The notes below the pieces were generated by a model. That model saw nothing but the letters and a program-made list of their open reading frames with translations. It did not search any database and had not been told where the DNA came from. The translations under genes were made by a program, and so were the position numbers. From contig CAKQWE010000003.1 in the NCBI GenBank assembly GCA_934277975.1, positions 70,683-134,682 on the forward strand: DNA of 64,000 nucleotides, written 5' to 3'. The stretch is from an uncultured Spirochaetales bacterium. GTDB lineage: Bacteria; Spirochaetota; Spirochaetia; Sphaerochaetales; Sphaerochaetaceae. Below, piece by piece: positions 14,511 through 24,040 of this stretch. The stretch's first letter is position 1, and each line of letters starts with the position of its first letter.

Positions 14511-16955
14511 ATGATTGAAAAAGATGGACTTGGAAGGATCGTTGACCTTGAGGGAAAGCTTGGGCCGGGTTTTCTGGAAGTAGGGAACCCTTCGAGATAT
14601 ATTGGAAGCGAGTACGTATATGGAAGGAAGCGTCTTGGAGAAGGCGACCTCAAATGCGCCATGTGCTTTCCAGACCTCTATGAAATTGGGATGTCGAACA
14701 ATGCGGTCAGAATCATATATGACCTCATGAATAGATTCGATGGCGTCTTCTGCGATAGGGTATTTGCTGTAGCCCCTGATTTCGAGTCCATGCTTAGGGA
14801 GAAGGGGATTCCTCTGTTTACATTGCAGGAGCATCTTCCTTTGTCGTCTTTGGATTTCCTTGGGATTTCGATTGGATATGAACTGTGTGCCACCAATATC
14901 CTGCAGGTCCTTGATTTGGGTGGAATTTCCATAGACATAGCGGATAGAAAGGAAACTGATCCAATCGTCATAGCAGGTGGACCTGCATCTACGAATCCTC
15001 TTCCATTCGCCCGTTTCTTCGATTTCGTCTATATTGGAGAAGCCGAGGTCTATTTCCAGCAGCTTACGGACATTCTCAGGAAGTACAAGAAAAGAAGCGA
15101 AAGGATAGAGGCTTTGAAGTCCATACCTTGCTTATGGTATCCAGGTGCAAAGAGAACGAACCGTGCCGTAGACTTGACGTTTGGAGCACCTGAAGAGCAA
15201 CCTGTCCTCGAGCATTTCGTAGTCCCTTCGTTCCAAGTGGCCCAGGACCATGGAACGGCTGAGATAATGAGGGGATGTCCCAACGGCTGTAGGTTCTGCC
15301 ATGCAGGCCAGTACTACAAACCGTTCAGACAAAGGAACCTCAAAACCATATACGACCTTGTTTCCCAGAGTGTGAACCAAATGGGGTATAGGGAGGTTAC
15401 CCTTTCATCTTTGTCTTCAGGCGACTATCCAAGCCTGGATAGACTTATTAACGTTTTGAATGACCAGTACAAAAGCCACAACGTTTCGTTCTCGCTTCCA
15501 TCGCTTAAGGTGAACACATTCTCCCTTGGTATACTTGAGCAGCTTTCTGAAGTCAGAAAGAGCAGCCTAACGTTTGCAATAGAGACACCAATGCTCGAAG
15601 ACCAGCATTCCATGAACAAAGAGGTTCCCGTCGAGCAGATCATAGACATAATCCAGGAGGCCAAGACACGTGGATGGAAGCTTGCGAAGTTCTATTTCAT
15701 GGTAGGTCTTCCTTTCGTCGATAGGGAAAGCGAGAAGGACAATATCGTACGGTTCCTGTCTACGATAAGGGCGGCTACGAAGATAAACATGAACATAAAC
15801 ATTGGAACGTTCATTCCAAAGGCACATACGCCATTCCAATGGGTCCAGCAAATGTCCATGGAGGAATCAGGGGAGCATCTTCGAGGCATAAAGAAGGCTT
15901 TGATGCAGGCCATTCCAGGGATAAAGGTCTCATATCATGAACCATCCATATCCTTTCTTGAAGGCATTGTATCACGTGGAGGCTACGAGTGCTGTGATCT
16001 CATAAAGAAGGCCTATGAACTTGGTTGTAGGATGGATGCCTGGGATGAATACATCAAGTGGGACATGTGGATGAAGGCCATTGGGGAACTTAATTACGAT
16101 ACAAGTCCAAAGCATTGGGACCTGGAAGATGAGCTTCCATGGGATTCCGTTTCAATGAATGTGTCCAAGAAGTATCTCAAGGACGAATATCTAAGGGCAA
16201 AGGAGAGGAAGCTTACCTCAGTGTGTTCCAGTTCCTGTACCCACAACTGTGGAGTTTGTGGAGCCAAGGCGGCTCGTGTCGTAAAGGCTCAGAACGAGGA
16301 GTCTTTGGAAAAATCCAATGTAGCTTTATTCGAGAAAACAAAATATGATACTGTGTATTCTCCTGGCGACTATGTGCAGGCCATAATAACGTATGAAAAG
16401 AAGGACAGGGCTGTCTATAGCTCACACATAGCCGTCATGAGGCAGTTCGAGATGGCTTTCCAGCGTGGTGGCATCAAGGTCCAGTTCACACAGGGCTTCA
16501 ATCCAAAGCCCAAGATGGAGTTCCTCAATCCTATCTCCATGGGCGTCACAGGCCTCAACGAGCTTCTTCTTTGCGAGCTTCCACGTCAACAGGTCAACGA
16601 TGACTTGATTGGAATCCTCAACGATTCCATAGCCGATGGTTTTGTGGCAAAGTCAGTGAGGATGATCGAACCGGATCCTTCTGGAAAGAAGATTTCGCTT
16701 TCAAGCAAGATGAAAGGGTCTATGTATGATATAGACGCATCGAACGATGATGAGATACGCAGTATCCTTGAAATGAAATGCAATGAGGACAACAACGACT
16801 ATAGGGTACGTTGTCTAGGCTCAGGGGTCTTTGAAGTCCATATCAATGGAGACAAGAACCTTTTCAAACTGCTGTTCCCTGTGGAGATGAGTAAGTTCCA
16901 CATTGCAGGTTCATGCCGTATAACGCGTAAGTATATAGAAATGGAGGGGATGTGA
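14511..16955 (+). CDS. B12-binding radical SAM protein fused to DUF2344
   Basis: An 814-residue fusion. The N-terminal two-thirds is a TIGR03960-type radical SAM protein: a cobalamin-binding-like region, then the cluster motif C256-x3-C260-x2-C263. The C-terminal third is a DUF2344 domain (TIGR03936; the SHIAVMRQFEMAFQR and FTQGFNPKPKMEF blocks). In many clostridia the two parts are neighbouring genes. The reaction catalysed is unknown; the context with RNA genes elsewhere has suggested RNA modification. An AAGGA site lies 9 bases before ATG. Its stop overlaps the mazG start. Confidence 0.88.
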   Translation: MIEKDGLGRIVDLEGKLGPGFLEVGNPSRYIGSEYVYGRKRLGEGDLKCAMCFPDLYEIGMSNNAVRIIYDLMNRFDGVFCDRVFAVAPDFESMLREKGIPLFTLQEHLPLSSLDFLGISIGYELCATNILQVLDLGGISIDIADRKETDPIVIAGGPASTNPLPFARFFDFVYIGEAEVYFQQLTDILRKYKKRSERIEALKSIPCLWYPGAKRTNRAVDLTFGAPEEQPVLEHFVVPSFQVAQDHGTAEIMRGCPNGCRFCHAGQYYKPFRQRNLKTIYDLVSQSVNQMGYREVTLSSLSSGDYPSLDRLINVLNDQYKSHNVSFSLPSLKVNTFSLGILEQLSEVRKSSLTFAIETPMLEDQHSMNKEVPVEQIIDIIQEAKTRGWKLAKFYFMVGLPFVDRESEKDNIVRFLSTIRAATKINMNINIGTFIPKAHTPFQWVQQMSMEESGEHLRGIKKALMQAIPGIKVSYHEPSISFLEGIVSRGGYECCDLIKKAYELGCRMDAWDEYIKWDMWMKAIGELNYDTSPKHWDLEDELPWDSVSMNVSKKYLKDEYLRAKERKLTSVCSSSCTHNCGVCGAKAARVVKAQNEESLEKSNVALFEKTKYDTVYSPGDYVQAIITYEKKDRAVYSSHIAVMRQFEMAFQRGGIKVQFTQGFNPKPKMEFLNPISMGVTGLNELLLCELPRQQVNDDLIGILNDSIADGFVAKSVRMIEPDPSGKKISLSSKMKGSMYDIDASNDDEIRSILEMKCNEDNNDYRVRCLGSGVFEVHINGDKNLFKLLFPVEMSKFHIAGSCRITRKYIEMEGM

Positions 16956-17752
16956 TAGACTATATTTTGGAAAAGTCGGACAACGAAAGGAAGTGCATGT
17001 CGAATCTGTACGACATAGTGTCATGTCTCAGAGATCCTGTGGATGGATGCCCATGGGACAAGGAGCAGATGCCAAGCGATATAATCCGTAGCATGCAAGG
17101 TGAAATCTATGAATATATAGATGCCTTGAACGAAAATGACAGGCCTCATCAATGCGAAGAACTTGGCGATGTATTTCTTAATCTTTTCCTCCTTGCCAAG
17201 ATCCATGACCAGAACGGCGACTTCAAGCTCAGTGATTGCCTGAACGATGCATGTGAAAAGTACATAAGGCGTCATCCACATGTGTTTTCCAACGTAGAGG
17301 TTTCGAATTCTGACGAGGTTCTCGTCAATTGGGCCAACATAAAGAAAAACGTCGAAGGTCGCACCCAGACGGGTTTCTTCGATGGTGTGCCAAAGGATGC
17401 TCCTGAACTTGAAAAGTGCTATTCGATATCAAAGAAAGCCGCCAAGGTTGGTTTTGACTGGAACACAATCGATGGAACGTACGACAAGGTCAAGGAAGAA
17501 CTGTCAGAGGTCCAGAATGCCACAACGCAGGATGAAAAGCTTGATGAGATTGGAGATCTTCTTTTCTCAGTCGTTCAGGTTGCAAGAAAGAACCATATCA
17601 AACCTCAGGATGCATTGGCCCATGCCAACTTGAAGTTCAAAAAACGCTTCGAGTATGTCATTGATACTGCAAAAGCTCGTGGTTTGGACTACGAACATCT
17701 TACGGATTCCCAGATAGATGAGCTTTGGAATGAATCAAAGCTTTCCTGCTAG
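16952..17752 (+). CDS. mazG: nucleoside triphosphate pyrophosphohydrolase MazG
   Basis: Hydrolyses NTPs/dNTPs to monophosphates and PPi, cleaning the nucleotide pool. It has two MazG domains: CPWDKEQ with EELGDVFLNLFL in the first, and KEELSEVQNA with DEIGDLLFSVVQVAR in the second, giving the full-length 266-residue form. The GTG start overlaps the previous stop by four bases and has a GGAGGGG site 3 bases upstream. ATG 16997, with an AAGGAAG site and the conserved part just after it, is an alternative start. Confidence 0.93.
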   Translation: MIDYILEKSDNERKCMSNLYDIVSCLRDPVDGCPWDKEQMPSDIIRSMQGEIYEYIDALNENDRPHQCEELGDVFLNLFLLAKIHDQNGDFKLSDCLNDACEKYIRRHPHVFSNVEVSNSDEVLVNWANIKKNVEGRTQTGFFDGVPKDAPELEKCYSISKKAAKVGFDWNTIDGTYDKVKEELSEVQNATTQDEKLDEIGDLLFSVVQVARKNHIKPQDALAHANLKFKKRFEYVIDTAKARGLDYEHLTDSQIDELWNESKLSC

Positions 17753-17823
17753 TTTTTGTATTGTTTTCCACTCCTCCAATTTAACAGAATATGGATTATA
17801 TACGAAAAATTTGAAAATATATC

Positions 17824-18936
17824 ATGACCATTATAGAATACCCAAACTACAACGAAAGCCTTGTTTCCCTTGCCTCCTCCATACTTGCCTATTATGGAAT
17901 AGACAATCCAGGACATCCTTCTCTTTCTAGAATCGATTCTTTGCTGAATCGAAGGAAACCGCGCAATATAGTCCTGATGCTGTTCGATGGATTTGGATAC
18001 AATATCATGAAACGGAACCTCCCAAAGAATTGTTTTCTTAGAAAACATATTATTGGGAGTATTTCCTCAACGTTTCCACCAACAACCGTTGCTGCTACCA
18101 CTGCAATGCGTTCAGGGAAGACCCCTATAGAAACCGGCTGGCTTGGCTGGTTTTCATATTACAAAGAGATTGATGAAGTTGTTACTACGTTTACAAGCCA
18201 CAGATTTAATGACGACAGCTATGTGGGACAGAATCTGGCAGCGAAATACATTCCATATTCTCCAATAGGTGCAAGGATAAACAATGCAAATCCAGATGTC
18301 ATGTACAGTGAGTTGGCTCCTTTCTCAAAACCCAAGATTGATTCCCTTTCCAAAATAGAAAGCTCTCTCTCTTCCCTACTCTCAAATGGAAAATGCAACT
18401 ATGTCTATTGCTACTGGCCTGATCCTGACAGAACAATGCACGACTATGGAGTCAACCATCCAAAAACCATAGATGTTGAGAGGTGTATTGACTCCTTCGT
18501 TGAATCACTTACTGGAAAGTTCTCTGATACAATCTTCTTTGTGGTTGCTGACCATGGTCTTATAGATGCAAAGTATGTGTATCTAAGCGATTATCCAGGA
18601 CTTCTCTCAATGCTCAAGCGTCCTTTTTCAATGGAGCCACGTGCAGCGACTTTTTTCATAAAGGACGGAATGGCTGAATCCTTCAAAAAGGAATTCGAAG
18701 AATCCATTGGAGAACATTTCATCATAATGGATAGAAATGAACTGTTCAAAAGCGGCCTGCTTGGATATGGCACACCACATCCAATGGTAGATGAGTTTGT
18801 GGGGGACTATATTGCAATAGCAAAGGACGATTATTGTCTTTCCATGGAAAGAAATGGAAACGAGCTCATTGGTATCCATGCAGGTCTTACTCAGGACGAA
18901 ATGCTTGTTCCTTTGATTGTGGTCGATAGAACTTGA
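17824..18936 (+). CDS. alkaline phosphatase superfamily protein (nucleotide pyrophosphatase type)
   Basis: A 370-residue protein with the full metal-ligand pattern of the type I phosphodiesterase/nucleotide pyrophosphatase branch: D55 in LMLFDGFG, the nucleophile Thr in FPPTT (87/88), D-x-x-x-H in DPDRTMHDYG, DHG in VVADHGLID and a late His in IHAGLTQDE. It has no signal peptide, so it would act in the cytoplasm. The substrate is unknown; phosphodiester or pyrophosphate bonds are likely. The start has no Shine-Dalgarno sequence and lies in an AT-rich stretch. It is convergent with the lipoprotein gene, 9 bp apart. Confidence 0.82.
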   Translation: MTIIEYPNYNESLVSLASSILAYYGIDNPGHPSLSRIDSLLNRRKPRNIVLMLFDGFGYNIMKRNLPKNCFLRKHIIGSISSTFPPTTVAATTAMRSGKTPIETGWLGWFSYYKEIDEVVTTFTSHRFNDDSYVGQNLAAKYIPYSPIGARINNANPDVMYSELAPFSKPKIDSLSKIESSLSSLLSNGKCNYVYCYWPDPDRTMHDYGVNHPKTIDVERCIDSFVESLTGKFSDTIFFVVADHGLIDAKYVYLSDYPGLLSMLKRPFSMEPRAATFFIKDGMAESFKKEFEESIGEHFIIMDRNELFKSGLLGYGTPHPMVDEFVGDYIAIAKDDYCLSMERNGNELIGIHAGLTQDEMLVPLIVVDRT

Positions 18937-18945
18937 GTCCCCTAT

Positions 18946-19704
18946 TCAGTTGCTCTGGTTTTCAAATGTGGCTTCTTTTGATTTGGTATCCAGCTCAAAT
19001 GAACCCACATATACAAGATTCGACCAATAGAGGTTGCTGTACACATTGCCTTGTGCACTTATTGCGGCATAGACGTGTATGTTCTTTGAGTTCATGAGCT
19101 CCGACATATGCGATGTTTCAAGACCAAAACCAAGACCTGCAGTTTTGAAAGCCGAATCATCTTCATAGAGTTCAATCCCATCTTCGATGCTATCCGCAAG
19201 TTTCAAAGAAAACGTAGTGACGAAGTCAGTCCTTGATGTTATGTCCAAGTTGTACTTGTATGCGGAGACGGATTTCCCATTGGAATCGGTAAAGGCATAG
19301 ACTCCATAATTCGTTTCATCCACAGTGAATTCCCATACAGGTGTATCGTAGTTCGCATCAAGCGTTGAAACCCCATTTGGAATCGAACCTCTATAGTCCG
19401 AGTTGAACTTCTTTACAAGCTCAGTGCTAATTGAGCTGTTTGTGGAATCAGAGTACACGTACAACAGCAGCAGTCCCATATTTGGAGCGTTCTCCCCATC
19501 GTCTCCAGGATAGTATTTCACTTTTACATTGAAGTTCAGAATCTTGTTTTCTATAGCATCCTCTTCCTCCGGGAGTTTGCTGACAACGGTAGAATCTGAA
19601 TTTGATGGCGACCAGTAAGTTGGTATGCCGCACGAGCATAAAAAAACAGACACCGCAACAATCATGAGAACCATAACTGAACGGTGTCTGTATGACATAT
19701 TCAT
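18946..19704 (-). CDS. hypothetical lipoprotein
   Basis: A 252-residue protein with a signal peptide and lipobox ending at Cys25 (LCSC). The mature part is rich in S, T, D and aromatic residues and looks like a beta-rich, exported domain; I do not recognise a family. Its ribosome binding site (AAGGA) overlaps the stop codon of the upstream TPR gene, so it is the last gene of the rpe-to-rpsA series. A second in-frame ATG at 19698 is possible. Confidence 0.7.
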   Translation of the reverse strand: MNMSYRHRSVMVLMIVAVSVFLCSCGIPTYWSPSNSDSTVVSKLPEEEDAIENKILNFNVKVKYYPGDDGENAPNMGLLLLYVYSDSTNSSISTELVKKFNSDYRGSIPNGVSTLDANYDTPVWEFTVDETNYGVYAFTDSNGKSVSAYKYNLDITSRTDFVTTFSLKLADSIEDGIELYEDDSAFKTAGLGFGLETSHMSELMNSKNIHVYAAISAQGNVYSNLYWSNLVYVGSFELDTKSKEATFENQSN

Positions 19705-19717
19705 GCCATTGTATTCC

Positions 19718-20386
19718 TTAGAGTGTGTTCGCTATATTCTTAGCGAGCTTACCATACTCGGAATTTGGATAGTCTGTAGCGACCTGCTCGAAGACTGTAC
19801 CAGCAAGCTGTGTATTGCCCTGCTGAAGGTATATTCTTGCAACGTTGAACAAAGCCTTGGCAGAAACGCCACTTTCCTTGAAGTCATCGAAGACTTTGTT
19901 GTAGAGGTCAAGAGCACCTGTGGTGTCTCCCATAGCCTCCGCACAAGCTGCTTCGTTGACAAGTGCGATTGGCGCAAGATAGATCTTTGCATTGAGCTCA
20001 TATGCCTTGTGGAAAGCTTCCTTTGCAGAAGCATAGTCCTCTTGGTCGTAATGGGCCAACCCAAGGAGATAGGACGCCTTGACTGAAGTGTAGGAAGAAC
20101 CTTTGACCATTGTTGCAAGTTCTGCTTCATACGAATCCCAGTCCGGATTCTCGGCAACTGCTAGCTCAGAGTACTTCTCCTCCATCTCAGCAATCTTCAT
20201 CTGTGCTGAATCGCTTGACCTTGAAGAAGAACCAACAATGACAACTATTGCCACAACAACTATCGCAATAGCTGCGAGTGCAATAAGAATCGTCTTCAGG
20301 TTCTTTTCAAAGAACGTAGAGATACCATTTATAAGCTTCTGCTCAGTGGTATTCTCTACTTCCTTTCTCAACTTCTTCTTCGCCAT
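19718..20386 (-). CDS. membrane-anchored TPR protein, YfgM-like
   Basis: A 222-residue protein with a cytoplasmic basic N-terminus, one transmembrane helix (about 31-52) and a periplasmic region of TPR repeats (for example AHYDQEDYASAKEAFHKAY and ALDLYNKVFDDF). The architecture is that of YfgM, an ancillary SecYEG-associated factor in E. coli; homology at that level is inferred. The gene starts three bases after rpsA ends and uses a GAGGAG site within the rpsA 3' end. Confidence 0.78.
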   Translation of the reverse strand: MAKKKLRKEVENTTEQKLINGISTFFEKNLKTILIALAAIAIVVVAIVVIVGSSSRSSDSAQMKIAEMEEKYSELAVAENPDWDSYEAELATMVKGSSYTSVKASYLLGLAHYDQEDYASAKEAFHKAYELNAKIYLAPIALVNEAACAEAMGDTTGALDLYNKVFDDFKESGVSAKALFNVARIYLQQGNTQLAGTVFEQVATDYPNSEYGKLAKNIANTL

Positions 20387-20389
20387 TGC

Positions 20390-22093
20390 TTATTTCTCCT
20401 CACGTGAAGAAATCAAGTCTGCAAAGGTGACTGTGTCGTCATCATCAGAGTTTGACATGTACTTAGCCACTTCAGACTGCTGGTCACGCTTCTTCATCTC
20501 CTTGATGGAGAGTGAAAGCTTCTGATTCTTTGGATCAACATCCATGACCATAGCGGTCACAGTATCACCTACATTGAATCTCTTGAGGACTTCATCTGTA
20601 TACTCCTCATCTGGACCAACAAGTGCAAACTTTGGAATTAGTCCCTCGATATCGCCCAGGACCTTCACAAACACACCAAAGTCAGCTACGTTCGAAACTG
20701 TACCTGTGATTGTGGAGAACTTTGGATACTGGTGCTTGAGAGTCTGCCAAGGATTGCTTTCAAGCTGCTTGACACCAAGTCTGATTCTGTGGTTTTCCGG
20801 CTCAACCTTTGTGATTGTGACATCAATGACATCACCTTCCTTGCAGAACGAAGACATATTCTTGATTTTCTTTGTCCATGAAACATCATCAACATGGAGG
20901 AATCCGTCGATTCCCTCTTCGAGGTTCACGAATGCTCCGCTGTTTGTGATCTTCACGACAGGTCTTGAAAGTACCGTTCCAACTGGATATCTCTCAGCTA
21001 TAGTATCCCAAGGATTGTCATAGAGCTGTTTGATACCAAGTGAGACACGCTTCTTCTCAAGATCATAGCCAAGGATCTTGCACTGTACGACATCACCAAT
21101 GTTGAGGACTTCCTTTGGATTGTTGACGCGTTTTGTCCAGCTGAGCTCTGAAATGTGGGCAAGGCCTTCGATTCCAGGAGCAATCTCGATGAACACACCA
21201 AACGTAGTCATCTTGGTCACTGGGGCAGTCACAACATCGCCAACCTTGAAGTTGTCTTCGAATGTCGTCCAAGGATCCTGCTGCATATGCTTGAGGGAGA
21301 GGTTGATCTTCTTCGTTTCAGGATCGATGTTGATGAGTCTAAGCTGAATCTTCTCGCCTTTCTTGACATAGTCGCGTGGGCGGTTTACATGTCCCCACGA
21401 CATATCATTGAGGTGAAGCAGTCCATCGAATCCACCAAGGTCGATGAAAGCGCCAAAGCTTGTGAACGATTTTGCAACGCCTTCTACGACATCGCCGATC
21501 TTGACTGTGGAGAAGAACTTCTCCTTGTTTTCCTTTATCTTCCTTTCAAGATAGTCACGTCTGGAAACAACACTCTTGAGCTTGCTTCCACCGTGGAACT
21601 TTTCAATGATGAAGTAATCGGAGACTCCAATGAGAGACTCTGGGTTTTCGGTTCTTGTGATGTCAGCCTTTGAGAGAGGGCAGAAACCGTAGTAGTCTGC
21701 ACCAAGGTCCACCTCAAAGCCACCGTTGATGACCTTGACGAACTTGCCTTCCACCGGTGTCTTGTCTTCAGCTGCCTGTCTGAGCTCTTCGCCCTTGGCT
21801 TTGACATCGGCCTTCTTCTTGGAAATGATGACCTGACCACCCTTTCCTTCCTTGTTGACGATGAGAACCGTCACAGGATCGCCAATCGATGGGACTTCAT
21901 CGAATTCGTCCATTGGGATTCTTCCCTCGGACTTGTAACCGACGTCAACAAACACATACTCGTTATTGACCTGAACCACAGTACCGGTAACGAGCTGACC
22001 GTCCTCGATTCCATCAAGAGATTTTAGATATTCCTCCTGCAGTACGCTCTGCATCTCGGTATCTTTGTTTTGCATTTCTCTTTCTTCAGACAC
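20390..22093 (-). CDS. rpsA: 30S ribosomal protein S1
   Basis: Six S1 (OB-fold) RNA-binding domains can be counted in 567 residues; the last four share the FGVFV/FGAFI and EGLAHISELSW-type core. S1 binds mRNA leaders on the 30S subunit. The GTG start has an AGGAG site 7 bases upstream. The cmk-rpsA pair, 25 bp apart, is a conserved bacterial arrangement. An acidic or disordered tail (SNSDDDD) is near the C-terminus. Confidence 0.95.
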   Translation of the reverse strand: MSEEREMQNKDTEMQSVLQEEYLKSLDGIEDGQLVTGTVVQVNNEYVFVDVGYKSEGRIPMDEFDEVPSIGDPVTVLIVNKEGKGGQVIISKKKADVKAKGEELRQAAEDKTPVEGKFVKVINGGFEVDLGADYYGFCPLSKADITRTENPESLIGVSDYFIIEKFHGGSKLKSVVSRRDYLERKIKENKEKFFSTVKIGDVVEGVAKSFTSFGAFIDLGGFDGLLHLNDMSWGHVNRPRDYVKKGEKIQLRLINIDPETKKINLSLKHMQQDPWTTFEDNFKVGDVVTAPVTKMTTFGVFIEIAPGIEGLAHISELSWTKRVNNPKEVLNIGDVVQCKILGYDLEKKRVSLGIKQLYDNPWDTIAERYPVGTVLSRPVVKITNSGAFVNLEEGIDGFLHVDDVSWTKKIKNMSSFCKEGDVIDVTITKVEPENHRIRLGVKQLESNPWQTLKHQYPKFSTITGTVSNVADFGVFVKVLGDIEGLIPKFALVGPDEEYTDEVLKRFNVGDTVTAMVMDVDPKNQKLSLSIKEMKKRDQQSEVAKYMSNSDDDDTVTFADLISSREEK

Positions 22094-22118
22094 TTTTGTT
22101 CTCCTGATCCTTATATTT

Positions 22119-22763
22119 CTACTTTATAGATATGCCTTTTACGGCTTTTATCACTTTCTCACAAACTTCATTTATGGTCAAGTATGAAGTATCTATATAA
22201 ACGGCATCTGGTGCAATTTTTAGTCCGCCAACAGGCTTGTTCCTGTCTATTGCATCCCTTTCGTTTATCTCTTTGAGTATGGTGTCGTAGTCCATTACTC
22301 CTGGATTCTGGTCATAGCGCCTTTTAGCCCTTATCTCAGGAAGTGCATCGAAGAAGAACTTGTATTCCGCATTTGGGAATACGACCGTCGTCATGTCCCT
22401 CCCCTCTGCAACAACGTCCATCCTCTTGGTCAGGTCATGGATCCTTTCGTTGACTATGCTTCTCACCTGTGGATTGACGGACACCTTTGAGGCCCATATA
22501 TCTATCGATGGGTGATGGAGTTTGTCCTCCACATCCTCTCCGTCAAGGTAGAAACGTCCATTCTTGACATCGAACTGTGCACCAATGGCGGCTTTGACAC
22601 AGTCGCTGGGCTTCGCAGGATCCAATCCATGGTTGAGTATCCTGTACGTTATACCTCTGTAGAAATTCCCTGAATTGAGGTAGTACATTCCAAGTTCGTC
22701 AGATACCATCTTGGCTATGGAGCTCTTCCCCACTCCCGCAGGTCCGTCTATGGCGACTATCAT
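22119..22763 (-). CDS. cmk: cytidylate kinase
   Basis: Phosphorylates CMP/dCMP with ATP. The 214-residue protein has the P-loop GPAGVGKSS at residues 7-15, the NSGNFYRG substrate segment and the GRDMTTVVFP block with RAKRR in the lid, all typical of CMP kinases. It overlaps the upstream pseudouridine synthase gene by 4 bp (ATGA) and precedes rpsA. Confidence 0.95.
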   Translation of the reverse strand: MIVAIDGPAGVGKSSIAKMVSDELGMYYLNSGNFYRGITYRILNHGLDPAKPSDCVKAAIGAQFDVKNGRFYLDGEDVEDKLHHPSIDIWASKVSVNPQVRSIVNERIHDLTKRMDVVAEGRDMTTVVFPNAEYKFFFDALPEIRAKRRYDQNPGVMDYDTILKEINERDAIDRNKPVGGLKIAPDAVYIDTSYLTINEVCEKVIKAVKGISIK

Positions 22764-23485
22764 CTTGCCTTTCTCCCCTTTGCGTCTTCTATGAGGGAGT
22801 TGACCTCGCTCTTCGTCAGTTTCCTATATTTCCCAAGGCCAAGTTCTCCAAGCTCTATATGTCCAATCCTTACCCTTGTTAGCTTTTTCACTTCGTAGCC
22901 CATGGCTTCGAACATATTCCTTATCTCTCTGTTCTTGCCTTCTGTAAGTACAACGCTTGCATCGCGCTTTCCAAGGATTCTATATGACCTTATCCTGTAA
23001 GGCTTGATCAGACCCCTATATGCGTCATCCATGTCCTTCTTAAGTATTTCAAGGTCGGTTCTGACGATATACTCCTTTTCTGTCTCAGACGACGGATGCA
23101 TTATTAGGTTCGCAAAGTCTCCGTCGTTGGTGAACAGTATGAGTCCCTGGGAGTCCTTGTCCAGCCTTCCAACATTGAAGAGGAGGCTCTTTTCAGGAAC
23201 GTCTAAGAGATCCCTTGCGTATGCAGTTTCGTTTGGGTCGTAGTTCGTGCATACATATCCACGTGGCTTGTTCAGGGCGTAGTAGTAGTTCCTCTCTTCA
23301 GGTTCGGCAAGCATATCGTCAACGTAGACTATGTCGTCCTCATTGACCTTCGTCCCAAGCTCAGTGACCTTTTTGTTGTTGACCATCACACGGCCTTGGG
23401 TTATGAGCTCTTCGCAGCCCCTTCTAGAGCCTACGCCGCATTTTGCAAGGTAACTCTGCAATCGTATTGGATATTCAATCTTCAT
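22760..23485 (-). CDS. rluB: pseudouridine synthase, RsuA/RluB family
   Basis: Isomerises uridine to pseudouridine in rRNA. An N-terminal S4 domain (residues about 5-50) precedes the catalytic domain with the signature GRLDKDSQGLILFTNDG, in which the Asp is catalytic, and the KNREIRNMFEAMGY block. At 241 residues it is the usual size. Position after scpB fits RluB, as in many bacteria; an RsuA or RluE/F-type specificity cannot be excluded. It overlaps scpB by 11 bp. Confidence 0.85.
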   Translation of the reverse strand: MKIEYPIRLQSYLAKCGVGSRRGCEELITQGRVMVNNKKVTELGTKVNEDDIVYVDDMLAEPEERNYYYALNKPRGYVCTNYDPNETAYARDLLDVPEKSLLFNVGRLDKDSQGLILFTNDGDFANLIMHPSSETEKEYIVRTDLEILKKDMDDAYRGLIKPYRIRSYRILGKRDASVVLTEGKNREIRNMFEAMGYEVKKLTRVRIGHIELGELGLGKYRKLTKSEVNSLIEDAKGRKAR

Positions 23486-24020
23486 CTTCTTTTTCGAACC
23501 TCTGTCTGTCTATTTCCGAAAGCTTTGGCAGTGCGCTTATGGTCTCAAGCTTGAAGGTATACAGGAACTTCCTCGTTGTTCCATAAAGGCATGGATGCCC
23601 TTGCACGTCCTTCCTTCCAACGACTTTGATGTAGTCCCTTTCCCTTAGGATCCTTATGATGGAGTCCGAGACAACGCCTCTTATCTTCGTTATCTCTCCC
23701 CTTGTTATGGGCTGCGAATATGCTACGATGGCCAAAGTCTCCATTGCAGCCTTCGAAAGGCGCTTGTCGATCTTTTTGCCATAGCATGCACGGAGTTTGT
23801 CATTTAGGTTCGTACACGGCACGAACGAGAATGTCTCCGCCGATTCCACCAACGCAAGTCCGTGGTCTGCGGAATAGAATGCCTCGGAGAGCTCTGAAAG
23901 GGCTTCCCTTGTCTTGCTTTCCTCAAGCCCCGTCATCCTACATATCCTTTCCACGGACAGGGGTTCGTTTTCCAAAAAGAGAACAGCTTCAATCAATCTG
24001 GCGTTTTCACTTAAAGTCAT
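23475..24020 (-). CDS. scpB: segregation and condensation protein B
   Basis: Kleisin-associated winged-helix partner in the SMC-ScpAB condensin complex. The 181-residue protein has two winged-helix domains; the conserved LAIVAYSQPITRGEI--IRGV block is present. It lies 20 bp after scpA and overlaps rluB. Confidence 0.93.
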   Translation of the reverse strand: MTLSENARLIEAVLFLENEPLSVERICRMTGLEESKTREALSELSEAFYSADHGLALVESAETFSFVPCTNLNDKLRACYGKKIDKRLSKAAMETLAIVAYSQPITRGEITKIRGVVSDSIIRILRERDYIKVVGRKDVQGHPCLYGTTRKFLYTFKLETISALPKLSEIDRQRFEKEDED

Positions 24021-24040
24021 CCTGTAGATTATAGCCTAAA

